This document shows positions 7,719-15,953 of a stretch of DNA of 64,000 nucleotides, one piece after another. Origin of the DNA: Verrucomicrobiaceae bacterium (GTDB taxonomy: Bacteria > Verrucomicrobiota > Verrucomicrobiia > Verrucomicrobiales > Verrucomicrobiaceae). Within the stretch, counting starts at the first letter, position 1; every line of letters begins with the position of its first letter. The stretch covers positions 1 to 64,000 of the forward strand of contig JAIXYN010000060.1 of NCBI GenBank assembly GCA_027490195.1. The letters are read 5' to 3'. Made by a program: the position numbers and the translations under genes. A model generated the notes under the pieces. The model was not told the DNA's origin, made no database searches, and saw nothing but the letters and a program-made list of their open reading frames with translations.

Positions 7719-9035
7719 TCACACAATCTCCCAGCCCTTGCGGTAGTCGCGGCGCACCATCTTGTCCGCAGCCGCATTGTTCGGAATCTTTAGCGCAGGC
7801 GCATCCCAAGTGAGGCTTTCATTCGGGAAGGCGCTGGCAAGGCATCCGAGCAGCACCGCTTCCGTCAGCGGCCCCGCGTAGTCAAAGTTGGCGGAGGGCT
7901 TTTTGTCGCCCTTCAGGCAGCAGTCGATGAAGTCGCCCCAGTGATCGCGCTTCTCGATCTTAGGATATTTATAGCCGGTGAACTTGTCGCGTGGGTAAAG
8001 CATCGGCGTGGAGCCATGCGGATGAAGCAGGACGCCCTCAGTGCCGAGGTAGATCGTGCCTTGGCCGGGGAATTTGGCAACGTCGCCGATCAACGCCATG
8101 ACTTCAGCAGGCGGGCGGGCATCACCATCTGTCCAGGTGACTTTGATGCTGTCACCAGCGGTGTACTTCGTGCCCTTGAAGGTGTATTCGACGACGGCGT
8201 TGATGTTCCAGTTGTCTTTGTTCGGCGCCGGACCGCGTGAGACGACAGAAGTCGGCGCTGCGAGATCGAGGGAGCGGAACCAGCCGCTGAACATGTGGCA
8301 GCCCATGTCTCCGAGCGTGCCGGTGCCGAAGTCACGGCGCTTGCGCCAGTTGCCGGGATGATCGTATCCCTGAATGTAGCTGCGCTCCGCTGCCACGCCC
8401 AGCCACTTGTTCCAGTCAAAGCCTTCTGGGATCGGATCGCTCTTCTCCGGCCGCACCTCCACGTCGCCCCACTTCTTGTTCGAAAACGTGTGCGCTTCCT
8501 TCACCTTGCCGATGGCCCCCAGCTGAATGAGTTCCACGGCGAGACGCTCGGACGAGTCGGAAGAAATCTGGATGCCCATCTGCGTCATCACGCCTTTCTC
8601 ACGCGCGCGCTCTACCATCTGGCGGCATTCCCAAAGATTGTGCGCCAGCGGCTTTTGGCCATAGACGTGCTTGCCCTTGGCGATAGCGGCCAGCCCGATG
8701 CTGCCGTGCATGTGGTCAGGCGTGGAAACATTCACGCTGTCGATGTTTGCCGATTCCTTTTCCAGCAGTTCACGCCAGTCCTGATACACCTTGATGTTCG
8801 GCCATTTTTGCTGCGCTGCCGGAAACTTGCGCGTGTCCACATCACAAACCGCCACCAACTCCCACATCGGGTGGTTCGACATCGCGCTCATGTCGCTCAT
8901 GCTCATGCCCGCAGCGCCAAACGCCGCATGGCGCAGCTTTCCATTCGGAGAAGCGGCACGCATTCCGGTGGTGACCCAGGGGGCGGCGAACAGCGTGGCG
9001 GCGGACTGACGGATGAAATGGCGGCGTGATTGCAT
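7719..9035 (-). CDS. Tat-exported Gfo/Idh/MocA-family oxidoreductase
   Basis: Protein of 438 residues. The N-terminus has a twin-arginine signal ('SRRHFIRQSAATLFAAPW'), so it is folded before export to the periplasm. The body has the Gfo/Idh/MocA layout: an NAD(P)-binding Rossmann fold ('FGAAGMSMSDM', 'VAVCDVDTRK'), 'VNVSTPDHMH' and the catalytic-region 'GKHVYGQKPLAHNL' (EKP replaced by QKP), then the C-terminal alpha/beta substrate domain. Such secreted members are expanded in Planctomycetes and Verrucomicrobia and act on sugars or sugar derivatives; the substrate cannot be predicted. The start at 9035 is chosen because it puts the Arg pair near the N-terminus. Confidence 0.85.
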   Translation of the reverse strand: MQSRRHFIRQSAATLFAAPWVTTGMRAASPNGKLRHAAFGAAGMSMSDMSAMSNHPMWELVAVCDVDTRKFPAAQQKWPNIKVYQDWRELLEKESANIDSVNVSTPDHMHGSIGLAAIAKGKHVYGQKPLAHNLWECRQMVERAREKGVMTQMGIQISSDSSERLAVELIQLGAIGKVKEAHTFSNKKWGDVEVRPEKSDPIPEGFDWNKWLGVAAERSYIQGYDHPGNWRKRRDFGTGTLGDMGCHMFSGWFRSLDLAAPTSVVSRGPAPNKDNWNINAVVEYTFKGTKYTAGDSIKVTWTDGDARPPAEVMALIGDVAKFPGQGTIYLGTEGVLLHPHGSTPMLYPRDKFTGYKYPKIEKRDHWGDFIDCCLKGDKKPSANFDYAGPLTEAVLLGCLASAFPNESLTWDAPALKIPNNAAADKMVRRDYRKGWEIV

Positions 9036-9106
9036 GTGGAATGAAGAGGTGGAACGCGAAAATACGTTGCGCGGCCTGCCCATCTTCCGTTTCTCTTTGC
9101 CAAGAT

Positions 9107-9805
9107 ATGAACGCCCTCTCCGACCGCCTGCAAGCCATTCGCGACCGCATCACCGCCGCCGCCCAGAGCTGCAGCCGTGATCCCGCTTCGGTCGAACTGC
9201 TCGCCGTTTCCAAAACCTTCCCAGTAGAAGCCATCCGCGAAGCCGTGGATGCCGGTCAGCTTCTCTTCGGCGAAAACAAAGTGCAGGAGATCCTCGCTAA
9301 AGCTCCGCAGCTTCCTGCAAACCTTCAATGGCATCTCATTGGCCATTTGCAGTCCAACAAGGTGCGCAAAGTCCTCCCGCACGCAAAGGCCATCCACAGC
9401 ATCGGCTCGCTTGATCTCGCAAGGGACGTGGACCGCATCGCCGGAGAACTCGGCCTCTTCCCCCAGGTTTACATTGAGGTCAATCTGGCTGCCGAAAGCA
9501 GCAAACACGGCTTCAGCGCCGAGCAGCTCCGCGCCAGCCTTGAAGCATTGTATGCGCTCAAGCGCCTCGAAATCCAGGGACTCATGTGCATTCCGCCCTT
9601 CGATGCCGACCCCACCAAAAGCCGCCCCTACTTCACGCACCTGCGCGAACTTCGCGACGAACTCGAACAACTCGGCGGCGCCCCCCTCCCGCGCCTCAGC
9701 ATGGGCATGAGCCATGACTTTGACATCGCTATCGAAGAAGGTGCCACCATCGTCCGCGTCGGCAGCGCCATCTTCGGCGAACGCACCTACCAGACCGCTG
9801 CATGA
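9107..9805 (+). CDS. yggS: YggS/PROSC-family PLP homeostasis protein
   Basis: Protein of 232 residues, typical for the family. It is a fold-type III PLP-binding barrel with the PLP lysine in 'LLAVSKTFP' (Lys36), then 'FGENKVQE', 'WHLIGHLQSNK', 'LMCIPPF' and the C-terminal phosphate-binding 'LSMGMSHDFDIAIEEGATIVRVGSAIFG'. The family carries PLP and buffers vitamin B6 levels in the cytoplasm, and no enzymatic activity is established. The start is the ATG at 9107, after which the family N-terminus (ALSDRLQAIRDRI) follows. Its last four bases (ATGA) overlap the start of the S4-domain gene, indicating coupled translation. Confidence 0.92.
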   Translation: MNALSDRLQAIRDRITAAAQSCSRDPASVELLAVSKTFPVEAIREAVDAGQLLFGENKVQEILAKAPQLPANLQWHLIGHLQSNKVRKVLPHAKAIHSIGSLDLARDVDRIAGELGLFPQVYIEVNLAAESSKHGFSAEQLRASLEALYALKRLEIQGLMCIPPFDADPTKSRPYFTHLRELRDELEQLGGAPLPRLSMGMSHDFDIAIEEGATIVRVGSAIFGERTYQTAA

Positions 9806-10191
9806 GCCAGCGTGCCGACAAATGGCTGCATCACGTGCGTGTCTTCAAAACACGCACCCTGGCCACCCAAGCCTGCGCCCGAGGGAATGTGACCATCGAC
9901 GGCCAACCCGTCAAAGCCTCCCGCGATCTCAAACCCGCCGACGTCCTCGAAGTGGTGCGCGGCGATCTCCGCCTGCGCCTCCGCGTTATCGCCTTCTCAC
10001 TCCAGCGCCTCAGCCCTCCCAAAGTCCCCGAGTTCTGCGAAAACCTCACCCCCATTGAATGGATCCAACGCGCCAGCGAACTCCGCCGTGAGCGCGAACT
10101 CATCCAGCCCCGCGCGCATGAAGTCGTCGCCAAGCCGGATAAGAAGCAATTGCGCGAACTGAGGAAGTTTTGGGAGGAGCAGGGGGAGTAG
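9802..10191 (+). CDS. S4-domain RNA-binding protein (Hsp15/HslR-like)
   Basis: Protein of 129 residues beginning with an S4 RNA-binding domain: 'RADKWLHHVRVFKTRTLA', 'CARGNVTIDGQPVKASRDL', 'GDVL'-type ending (here 'ADVLEV'). This is the arrangement of Hsp15/HslR, which binds 50S subunits carrying nascent chains. The C-terminal ~50 residues are highly charged helix (RRERELIQPRA, KKQLRELRKFWEEQ). Overlaps yggS by four bases, so it is in the same operon. A hairpin follows the stop. Confidence 0.85.
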   Translation: MSQRADKWLHHVRVFKTRTLATQACARGNVTIDGQPVKASRDLKPADVLEVVRGDLRLRLRVIAFSLQRLSPPKVPEFCENLTPIEWIQRASELRRERELIQPRAHEVVAKPDKKQLRELRKFWEEQGE

Positions 10192-10196
10192 CGGAG

Positions 10197-10215
10197 GTCA
10201 GGCATCTTGCCTGAC
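10197..10215. terminator. Hairpin terminator between convergent genes
   Basis: Perfect 8-base stem GTCAGGCA / TGCCTGAC with a TCT loop, immediately after the S4 gene stop and before the convergent Sel1-like gene. No T-run is seen, so the strength is uncertain. Confidence 0.45.
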
Positions 10216-10235
10216 GCCGGCCTGGGGCGTCTCGC

Positions 10236-10742
10236 CTATGTCTGCGACCCATTGAGCCTTGATTTGGCTGCTTTGTTCAGGGCTGCCAGCCAGCGCAATG
10301 CCCGAGTTGCATCTGGCACCTTCTTTTTTGCGGCGAGGTGGATCAGTCTCATCGCCTCAGAGCGGCTCTGAGTTGCCGTACATCCTTTCCAATGCAACTT
10401 CCCAATCCAGAAGAGTGATCTGTGGTGGCCTGCCTCTGCTGCTCTGCGAAGCCATGTCATTGCATCATCCCAATCTTTCTGCTCGTAGGCGATGAAACCG
10501 AGACTAAACATCGCCCTTGGCTCACCTCTTCTCGCTGATCGTCGATACCAAGTGATTGCATCTGTAATAGAGCGATCGACTCCGACTCCATTGACGTAGA
10601 ACCACCCCATGGCCAGGATGGCGTCGGCATGTCCCTCCGTAGCTGCAGTGCGGTTGACCTCAAAAGCTCGTTGTTCGTCCTTCCGGATGCCTCTCCCTTC
10701 AAGCAAAGCCAGAGATTCGTTGTAGAGCCGGTCGAGGTTCAT
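10236..10742 (-). CDS. Sel1-like repeat protein
   Basis: Protein of 168 residues with three or four Sel1-type (SLR) helical repeats. Diagnostic pieces are 'ATEGHADAILAMGWFYVNGVGVD', broken over two helices, 'AITWYRRSARRGEPRAMFSLGF' and 'AMTWLRRAAEAGHHRSLFWIGKLHWKG'. SLR proteins scaffold other proteins, and no enzyme motif is visible. The start is taken at the ATG at 10742 (MNLDRLYNESLALL); the open frame extends to 10835 and overlaps the next gene. It belongs to a small patch of minus-strand genes that is more AT-rich by eye than its surroundings. Confidence 0.72.
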   Translation of the reverse strand: MNLDRLYNESLALLEGRGIRKDEQRAFEVNRTAATEGHADAILAMGWFYVNGVGVDRSITDAITWYRRSARRGEPRAMFSLGFIAYEQKDWDDAMTWLRRAAEAGHHRSLFWIGKLHWKGCTATQSRSEAMRLIHLAAKKKVPDATRALRWLAALNKAAKSRLNGSQT

Positions 10743-10813
10743 GGCGAGTGGAGTTGGGCGAACATTTCGGATCAGGCGGCCAGCGAGCGGGAACATCGAT
10801 GGCAAGACAAATG

Positions 10814-11356
10814 TCATGCGAGCCATGTCCAGCATCCTTTCTTAGATGCAAAACGCCAAGCATTTTTTCGTTGGTAGCCTATTGGCGGACCTGGAAGATG
10901 ACCCTGAAGGTTGCTCCTGAATGAGTCAGGTATTAGGGAGCCATTTTCATCTGGACGCCTCCCTGGTAAAACGTCAAAGCGATCAGGGACCGGCAACTCA
11001 CCTGTTCGATTGAATCTGTATCCGTTCATTGTCAGGTGGGTAGCTTCCAAAACAATCGGCATATACTCGGCACCCTTGAAAAGGTATCTCGTCATCTCGC
11101 TCAACGGGTATCTCAATAGTCCATTTTCGTGGAGCCAATACTGAAACCACGAGATCATAAGGCCCATGTCGGTCTGCTGTTCGTAGACACAGGTGCTGTG
11201 ATCTAAAACGTGCCAGATGTCCTCCGGAGGTATGGCCGGAATGCTAGAGACCTTGGGAAGGCTAACCCATGTTCCGATCAGTGAAGGTGCCGTGGTCACT
11301 GGATTTTTGGCGAACAGTTTTGTATTCTGCCCACAAATGCAGAGGTGTGGCTTCAT
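10814..11356 (-). CDS. Hypothetical protein, no recognised family
   Basis: Open frame of 180 residues that I do not recognise. It is rich in aromatic and Pro residues ('ISWFQYWLHENGLLRYPLSEMTRYLF', seen as two pieces; 'LPVPDRFDVLPGRRPDE'), with no signal peptide and no membrane helix. It lies on the same strand as the Sel1-like gene (72 bases downstream if that gene starts at 10742) and 129 bases after the 112-residue hypothetical gene. The first ~30 residues look less protein-like, so the true start may be internal. The three genes may form an accessory operon; function cannot be inferred. Confidence 0.45.
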   Translation of the reverse strand: MKPHLCICGQNTKLFAKNPVTTAPSLIGTWVSLPKVSSIPAIPPEDIWHVLDHSTCVYEQQTDMGLMISWFQYWLHENGLLRYPLSEMTRYLFKGAEYMPIVLEATHLTMNGYRFNRTGELPVPDRFDVLPGRRPDENGSLIPDSFRSNLQGHLPGPPIGYQRKNAWRFASKKGCWTWLA

Positions 11357-11485
11357 ATGTTACGGGAGCCAAAGTTTTGGCAAGATCGAAGGCGTGGAGC
11401 GTGGGGAAAAGAGGTCACTCTTTTGTGTGCGCAAAAAGCCTGGAAAATATTTGGTGGTTCCCATCCGGGTTGGCTCAGGGCCTTG

Positions 11486-11824
11486 TTAGGCCTCAAAATC
11501 TGAAGTTTCCTCCCATTCGTTTGTTTTTTCAGAATCATCAATTTTTCGGCTCCACGACTTCCAACCATAGTTGTAAGCGCACTGGACATATGGGCCACGT
11601 AGTATGCGAGTGCCGACGGCTTCTGCGTGACGTGATGAATCGACACCAATCTCGTGAACAACGTCAGCCAAATGGTATCCCTCACCGCCATGATTGCTCG
11701 ATGATGCGTTGCACCAGACCGCTTCAACAGCTGACTTAAAATCGGGTGCTGACACGAGGTAAATCGTGTCAGCGTCGTCTGGTCTGCCATACGAACCATA
11801 GAAAATGACCTCGTAGAGATTCAT
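11486..11824 (-). CDS. Hypothetical 112-residue protein
   Basis: Short, acidic protein starting MNLYEVIFYGSYG. A beta-alpha-like beginning ('VIFYGSYGRPDDADTIYLVSA', viewed as strand-turn-strand, then helix 'DFKSAVEAVW') and a Trp/Asp/Glu-rich C-terminus are visible. I do not recognise a family with certainty. The size, acidity and isolated setting resemble immunity or accessory proteins, but that is speculation. The ATG at 11824 is preferred over the upstream frame, whose residues look random. It is probably first in the 11.8-10.2 kb minus-strand patch. Confidence 0.5.
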   Translation of the reverse strand: MNLYEVIFYGSYGRPDDADTIYLVSAPDFKSAVEAVWCNASSSNHGGEGYHLADVVHEIGVDSSRHAEAVGTRILRGPYVQCAYNYGWKSWSRKIDDSEKTNEWEETSDFEA

Positions 11825-11937
11825 GGCGCATTCTCCATCAAAAACGCCCGACTGCGAGGACGTCCGCACGCCTCGTTTCCACAAAAAGTTCTCTAGAGGG
11901 GAAATGGGAAACGATGAGAGCGGGCGTGTCGCACTGT

Positions 11938-13572
11938 TCACTCCGCCTTCGCCTTGCCTTTGCCCTTCTTGCCCTTGCCGGGTTTATCAGACTTGGTGTC
12001 CAAGGTAAATGGCGGGTTCTCAAACGGCACGGGATCCATCGTCACTCGCGGATCACCCACGGCCTTCAGCTTCTCCAGCAACTCCTCCGCCATCTTGGCT
12101 CTCACCTCCGCATAGGCAGATTCCTTCGCCACGTTGATCGTGGAGTCAGGATCTTTGTTGAGGTCATACAGCTCTTCTTCGGGGCGTTTGGCAAAGGCAT
12201 AGTCAAAGTACCACTTGTACTGCGAGTCGTTGCGATGCTCGATCAGCCAGGCCTTGGCGGGAGAGGAATCCATGTCAGGGAAAGCGGCATAGGTGTCATT
12301 CTCCAGTGCGTCTTGTGAAGGAGTGAAGCTGTCGGTCAGCGATTTGTAGTCGCCCATGGGCATGCGCTCAGGCTTGAAGTTATGGATGTAAAGGAAGCCA
12401 TCCTTGCGCAGTGCACGCTGCGGATAGGGCAGGTTGCCTTCCCGGGCGATGCTCACGTGGCGCTCACGACCGGTGATGACGTAGTCGCGTTCCTTTTCGA
12501 TCTGGCCGGACTTACCGGACTTCATCAAGCTCACGAGGCTCTTGCCATTCACCCCTTCAGGAATCTTGGCACCACCGATTTCCATGAAGGTGGGCGCGAG
12601 GTCCATGAGGTTTACGAAGTCTTCAATATACCGCCCGCCCGGCTGACCCGGCCAGCGGATTGTCAGCGTCACATTCACGCCAAAGTCATAGAGGTTGCAC
12701 TTGCCGCCGGGGAATCCGGGCGCGCCATGGTCGCCGCTGATGACAATCACGGTGTTGTCATACTCGCTTGCCTCTTCGAGCTGCTTGATGATCACGCCCA
12801 CCTGCGCATCGAAGGCCTGGATTTCACCCAGGTAGCTGCCGAAGTCCTCGCGGAATTCCGGCACATCGGGCAGGTGCTTGGGCAGCTTGCCCTTCAGGTC
12901 GTCCGGGTTGATGCCCCACAGGGCCTGCCCGCTGCCCTTGACCCACTTGCGATGCACATTCGTGGGGCCATGCCAGAAGGCAAACGGCGCTCCCTGGGGG
13001 CGGGCGGCCAGGAAACTGTCGAAATTGCCCCGCACCTCGTCGTAGATTTGCTGTTTCGCCGCATCCAGCGGCACACCGCTGGCGACCATCTTCGTGACCT
13101 CCTCAGAGAACTGATTGCAGCGCCCCCCCGACTTTTGATACGCAAACTGCTGGCCGCCATAAGGCGCGTCCGCAGGCTCGCCGGGGCTCCAGACTTTGAA
13201 GGACTTGCCGAGGTGATAGCCCTGGTCCTTGAGCTGCAGCGGGTAGCTCGGGATCGCCGGGTCCCACACCGCACCGTTCAGGATAGCGGCGCGTCCGCAG
13301 TTGAAGAAATAGCGGCCTGAAAGCAGCGCACTGCGGCAGGGCGTGCAGCTTGGCGCGTTCACATACGCCCGGCTGAAGAGCGCCCCCTCGCGGGCGATGC
13401 GATCAATATTCGGCGTCTTCACCACCTGGTTGGGCGAAGGAAATTTCTCGTGCTCTGCGTAGATGCTGGCATAGCGGCCCCAGTCATCGGCAAAAAGAAA
13501 GAGGATGTTCAGCGGCTTGTCAGCCGCAGTGGAAAGGGTTGTCAGGGCTAGGCAGCAAAGAAGAAAACGCAT
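11938..13572 (-). CDS. Secreted sulfatase (formylglycine type)
   Basis: Arylsulfatase-family enzyme of 544 residues with an N-terminal signal peptide ('MRFLLCCLALTTLSTAA'). The FGly site is C76-T-P-C-R80 followed by 'SALLSGR', fitting the CxPxR modification core but with Cys in place of the usual Ser/Ala at the fourth position. Metal ligands are in 'FLFADDWG' (about 26-33) and 'ISGDHGAPGFPGG'. Family ending 'EELYDLNKDPDSTINVA' is present. It should cleave sulfate esters of polysaccharides in the periplasm or outside; the substrate is unknown. The last ~15 residues are a Lys/Gly tail. No anaerobic or aerobic FGly-generating enzyme lies nearby. Confidence 0.9.
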   Translation of the reverse strand: MRFLLCCLALTTLSTAADKPLNILFLFADDWGRYASIYAEHEKFPSPNQVVKTPNIDRIAREGALFSRAYVNAPSCTPCRSALLSGRYFFNCGRAAILNGAVWDPAIPSYPLQLKDQGYHLGKSFKVWSPGEPADAPYGGQQFAYQKSGGRCNQFSEEVTKMVASGVPLDAAKQQIYDEVRGNFDSFLAARPQGAPFAFWHGPTNVHRKWVKGSGQALWGINPDDLKGKLPKHLPDVPEFREDFGSYLGEIQAFDAQVGVIIKQLEEASEYDNTVIVISGDHGAPGFPGGKCNLYDFGVNVTLTIRWPGQPGGRYIEDFVNLMDLAPTFMEIGGAKIPEGVNGKSLVSLMKSGKSGQIEKERDYVITGRERHVSIAREGNLPYPQRALRKDGFLYIHNFKPERMPMGDYKSLTDSFTPSQDALENDTYAAFPDMDSSPAKAWLIEHRNDSQYKWYFDYAFAKRPEEELYDLNKDPDSTINVAKESAYAEVRAKMAEELLEKLKAVGDPRVTMDPVPFENPPFTLDTKSDKPGKGKKGKGKAKAE

Positions 13573-13667
13573 GGAGCCCACTCAAACGCTGCCCCAACAA
13601 TGAACCTTCGGCAAAATTGGTCGCATTTCTCCCATCGCGACGCGGCGCAGCCAGCGGATGCTTGCCC

Positions 13668-13967
13668 ATGATCCACGCCCTGCTCGACACCACCAAAGTC
13701 CTCCACCTCCTCGAAATCGAAGGGGTGGTCCATGAACTCTGCGCCGAAGCCGTCGCCACCCATGACCGCCATAGCAATCAGCTCACCGTCAACCTCCGCG
13801 CCTTCCTTCGCGCCACCGAGCACACCCACATTGGAGAAACCGCCATGCCAGATTGGCTGCCGGCACCGCAGATCGTGACCGAACACGTCGATGCAGAGGA
13901 GGCACATGCCATGGCCAATGACATCTTTGCCAGTTGGTGTCATTCGGTCAGCACCGCTCATCCTTAA
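13668..13967 (+). CDS. Hypothetical 99-residue protein
   Basis: Small acidic open frame starting 'MIHALLDTTKVLHLLEIEG', with a regular globular-looking composition ('NQLTVNLRAFLRATEHTHIGETAMPDWLP') and no signal or membrane segment. I do not recognise the family. It fills the gap between the sulfatase gene (divergent) and the TetR gene, and ends 19 bases before the TetR operator. The antisense frame over the same bases is less protein-like. Start choice (ATG at 13668) is tentative because no clear ribosome-binding site is seen. Confidence 0.55.
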   Translation: MIHALLDTTKVLHLLEIEGVVHELCAEAVATHDRHSNQLTVNLRAFLRATEHTHIGETAMPDWLPAPQIVTEHVDAEEAHAMANDIFASWCHSVSTAHP

Positions 13968-13985
13968 TCGTTCGATTGGAAAATA

Positions 13986-14002
13986 TTTGACCAATGGTCA
14001 AA
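13986..14002. promoter_or_regulatory. TetR operator, copy 1
   Basis: Perfect 8-base inverted repeat TTTGACCA-A-TGGTCAAA, 23 bases ahead of the TetR-family gene start. A near copy in reverse orientation sits at the permease start (14800-14816), sharing 11 of 12 core bases (GACCATTGGTCA versus GACCATTGTTCA). Two matching palindromes, one before the regulator and one before its probable target, are strong evidence for a self-regulated repressor site. Confidence 0.75.
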
Positions 14003-14024
14003 ATGTGGCAGCGTGGCCGCATTC

Positions 14025-14762
14025 ATGAGCATGTCGGCCACCCCCACCCGCAAAGAGCGAGAGTTCCAGGCTCGCGAGGAGTTGATCCTCTCGCATGCGC
14101 GGCGGTTGCTGCTGGAAAAAGGATTCCAAGCTTGGAACATGGAGCAACTGGCCGATGCGGTCGAGTACTCCAAGGGGACCCTCTACCAGCATTTCACCTC
14201 CAAAGAAGACCTCGTGCTCGCCGTCTCCACCGATGCGCTTCGCATGCGCGCTGATCTTTTCGAGAAAGCCGCGCAGTTCAAAGGCAAGACGCGCGAGCGC
14301 TGCCGGGCCATCGGCTTCGCCTGCTGCGAGTTTGCCTACAACTACCCCGAGTACTTCCACATTGAGATGATGCTCAAATCCGCCTCCTTCTGGGAAAAAG
14401 CCAGCGAAGAGCGTCGCCAGGCGCACGCCTTTCAGGGCGCGCGTACCTGGCGTGCAGTCAATCACATCGTTGTGCAGGCCATGGCCTTGGGAGACCTCCC
14501 GAGCGGTCGGTTTACGCCTGAGCAGGCCACCTTTGCCTTGGTCTCAGTCACGGTTGGCAGTCACATCATGACGCAGGAGCCCATCCTGCGCGTGCAGGCC
14601 GGCATCACTGATCCAATGGCTTCCGTTCGAACCAATCAGGATCTCATCTGCGATGGCCTCGGCTGGCAGCCACTCCTGCATGACTACGACTACGCCAGCA
14701 CAGACAAAAACATTGTGAAGGAATTGTTCCCCAGTGCCTCGGCTTGGCTGCATCTCGAGTAG
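14025..14762 (+). CDS. TetR-family transcriptional repressor of the exporter operon
   Basis: Protein of 245 residues. The N-terminal helix-turn-helix is clear: 'ILSHARRLLLEKGFQAWNMEQLADAVEYSKGTLYQHFTSKEDLVLAV' reads as the standard TetR layout (about residues 22-68). The C-terminal ~170 residues are the ligand-binding helical domain, not assignable by eye. Starts at 14025 (ATG) or 14031 (ATG) are equally possible, and a GTG at 14013 is less likely. A palindrome just upstream and a copy at the start of the permease gene indicate that it represses itself and the tripartite exporter until a substrate binds. Confidence 0.9.
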   Translation: MSMSATPTRKEREFQAREELILSHARRLLLEKGFQAWNMEQLADAVEYSKGTLYQHFTSKEDLVLAVSTDALRMRADLFEKAAQFKGKTRERCRAIGFACCEFAYNYPEYFHIEMMLKSASFWEKASEERRQAHAFQGARTWRAVNHIVVQAMALGDLPSGRFTPEQATFALVSVTVGSHIMTQEPILRVQAGITDPMASVRTNQDLICDGLGWQPLLHDYDYASTDKNIVKELFPSASAWLHLE

Positions 14763-14799
14763 CCCTTTTTTTTGCCCAAATATCGACTCACAGTCAAAA

Positions 14800-14816
14800 A
14801 TAGACCATTGTTCATG
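14800..14816. promoter_or_regulatory. TetR operator, copy 2, overlapping the permease start
   Basis: Sequence ATAGACCATTGTTCATG matches the reverse strand of operator copy 1 at 11 of 12 central bases. The right half reaches into the ATG start codon (14814-14816) of the permease gene. Binding here would block transcription through, or initiation just before, the exporter operon. One mismatched arm suggests weaker binding than copy 1. Confidence 0.6.
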
Positions 14817-15953
14817 AACTTCGTCGCTTTCCGCATGCTGATCGGTGATCGGGCCAAATACATCGGCCTCATTTTCGCCGTCGCGTTCTCCACCTTCCTC
14901 CTGCAAAACCAGATTTCCATCTTCGCGGGCATCATGAAGAACACCGGCCACCGGGTCATCGATATCACCGACGCCGAAGTCTGGGTCATGGACCCGCAGA
15001 CACGTTACTTCGATGAGAACAAAGCGCTCAAAGACACCGATCTCACCCGAGTGCGCGGTGTCCCCGGCGTGGACTATGCGGTGCGCCTGTTCAAAGGGAA
15101 TCCGGTGGCACGCACCAACACCGGCCGCTTTGCCACATGCGTCGCACTAGGGCTGGATGACGCCACGCTCACCGGTGCCCCCCGCCACATGATCCTCGGC
15201 TCCTGGGAGGCACTGCGCCGCCCGCACCAGATCGTGATCGACAAAGCCGGCTACCTCATGCTGTTCCCCGGCGAGCCGCTGGAGCTTGGGCGCGAACTGG
15301 AGCTCAACGATCAGCGCGTGGAAATCGCTGGTATCTCCGATGCTCTCCCCGGGTTCGTCTCGCTGCCCATCATTCACGCCCGCTACAGCGAAGCCCTCAA
15401 CTTCCAAGGCAAGCAGCGCCTTCAGCTCTCGTTTGTTTTGGCTCGCGCTAAGGCCGGGCTATCACCTGAGGAACTGGCCTTGCGCATCCAGGAAGCCACC
15501 GGTCTCAAAGCGCGCACCACCTGGCAGTTCGCGTGGGATTGCGTGGCCTACTACCTGCAAAACACCGGCATCCCGGTCAACTTCGGCATCACCATCGCTG
15601 TGGCCACCCTCGTCGGCCTCGTCGTGACTGGACAAACGTTCTACCTTTTCACCGTCGAAAATTTAAAGCAGTTCGGAGCCTTGAAAGCCATTGGCGTCAC
15701 CAACCTGCGCCTGCTCGGCATGATCTTGCTGCAAGCCGTCACCGTCTGGTTTGTCGGCTATGGTCTTGGCAGCGCCCTAGCAGCGACCTTCTTCAATATC
15801 ACGCTCAACGTGATCGCCACCCGGCACATCACGCTGCTCTGGCAAAGCGCCACAGGTGTCGGCATTTTCATGCTCATCGTCGTGCTGCTGGCCAGCGTGG
15901 CTGGGCTGCAACGCGTCCTTAAACTGCAACCTGCGGAGGTTTTCCGTTCATGA
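14814..15953 (+). CDS. ABC exporter permease (FtsX/MacB/DevC type)
   Basis: Protein of 379 residues with an N-terminal helix ('IGLIFAVAFSTFLLQNQ'), a large periplasmic domain (about 40-265) and three C-terminal helices ('FGITIAVATLVGLVVTGQTF', 'MILLQAVTVWFVGYGLGSALA', 'IFMLIVVLLASVAGLQRVL'). The ending 'KLQPAEVFR' is typical of FtsX-domain exporters. The length and topology match DevC/MacB-like permeases that lack a fused ATPase. The ATG at 14814 overlaps operator copy 2; the open frame continues to a TTG at 14772. The ATPase gene overlaps its 3' end by four bases. Confidence 0.88.
   Translation: MNFVAFRMLIGDRAKYIGLIFAVAFSTFLLQNQISIFAGIMKNTGHRVIDITDAEVWVMDPQTRYFDENKALKDTDLTRVRGVPGVDYAVRLFKGNPVARTNTGRFATCVALGLDDATLTGAPRHMILGSWEALRRPHQIVIDKAGYLMLFPGEPLELGRELELNDQRVEIAGISDALPGFVSLPIIHARYSEALNFQGKQRLQLSFVLARAKAGLSPEELALRIQEATGLKARTTWQFAWDCVAYYLQNTGIPVNFGITIAVATLVGLVVTGQTFYLFTVENLKQFGALKAIGVTNLRLLGMILLQAVTVWFVGYGLGSALAATFFNITLNVIATRHITLLWQSATGVGIFMLIVVLLASVAGLQRVLKLQPAEVFRS

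Noticed and set aside
11353-11799. 148-residue minus-strand frame
   Set aside because: Overlaps the 112-residue gene in another frame and reads as random sequence; no family pattern.
13548-13994. Minus-strand frame opposite the 99-residue hypothetical gene
   Set aside because: Cys/Phe-rich, crosses the TetR operator and the sulfatase start; the plus-strand frame is more protein-like.
14772-14813. Longer N-terminus for the exporter permease from a TTG
   Set aside because: The extra residues do not resemble the family, and the ATG at 14814 gives a normal start.
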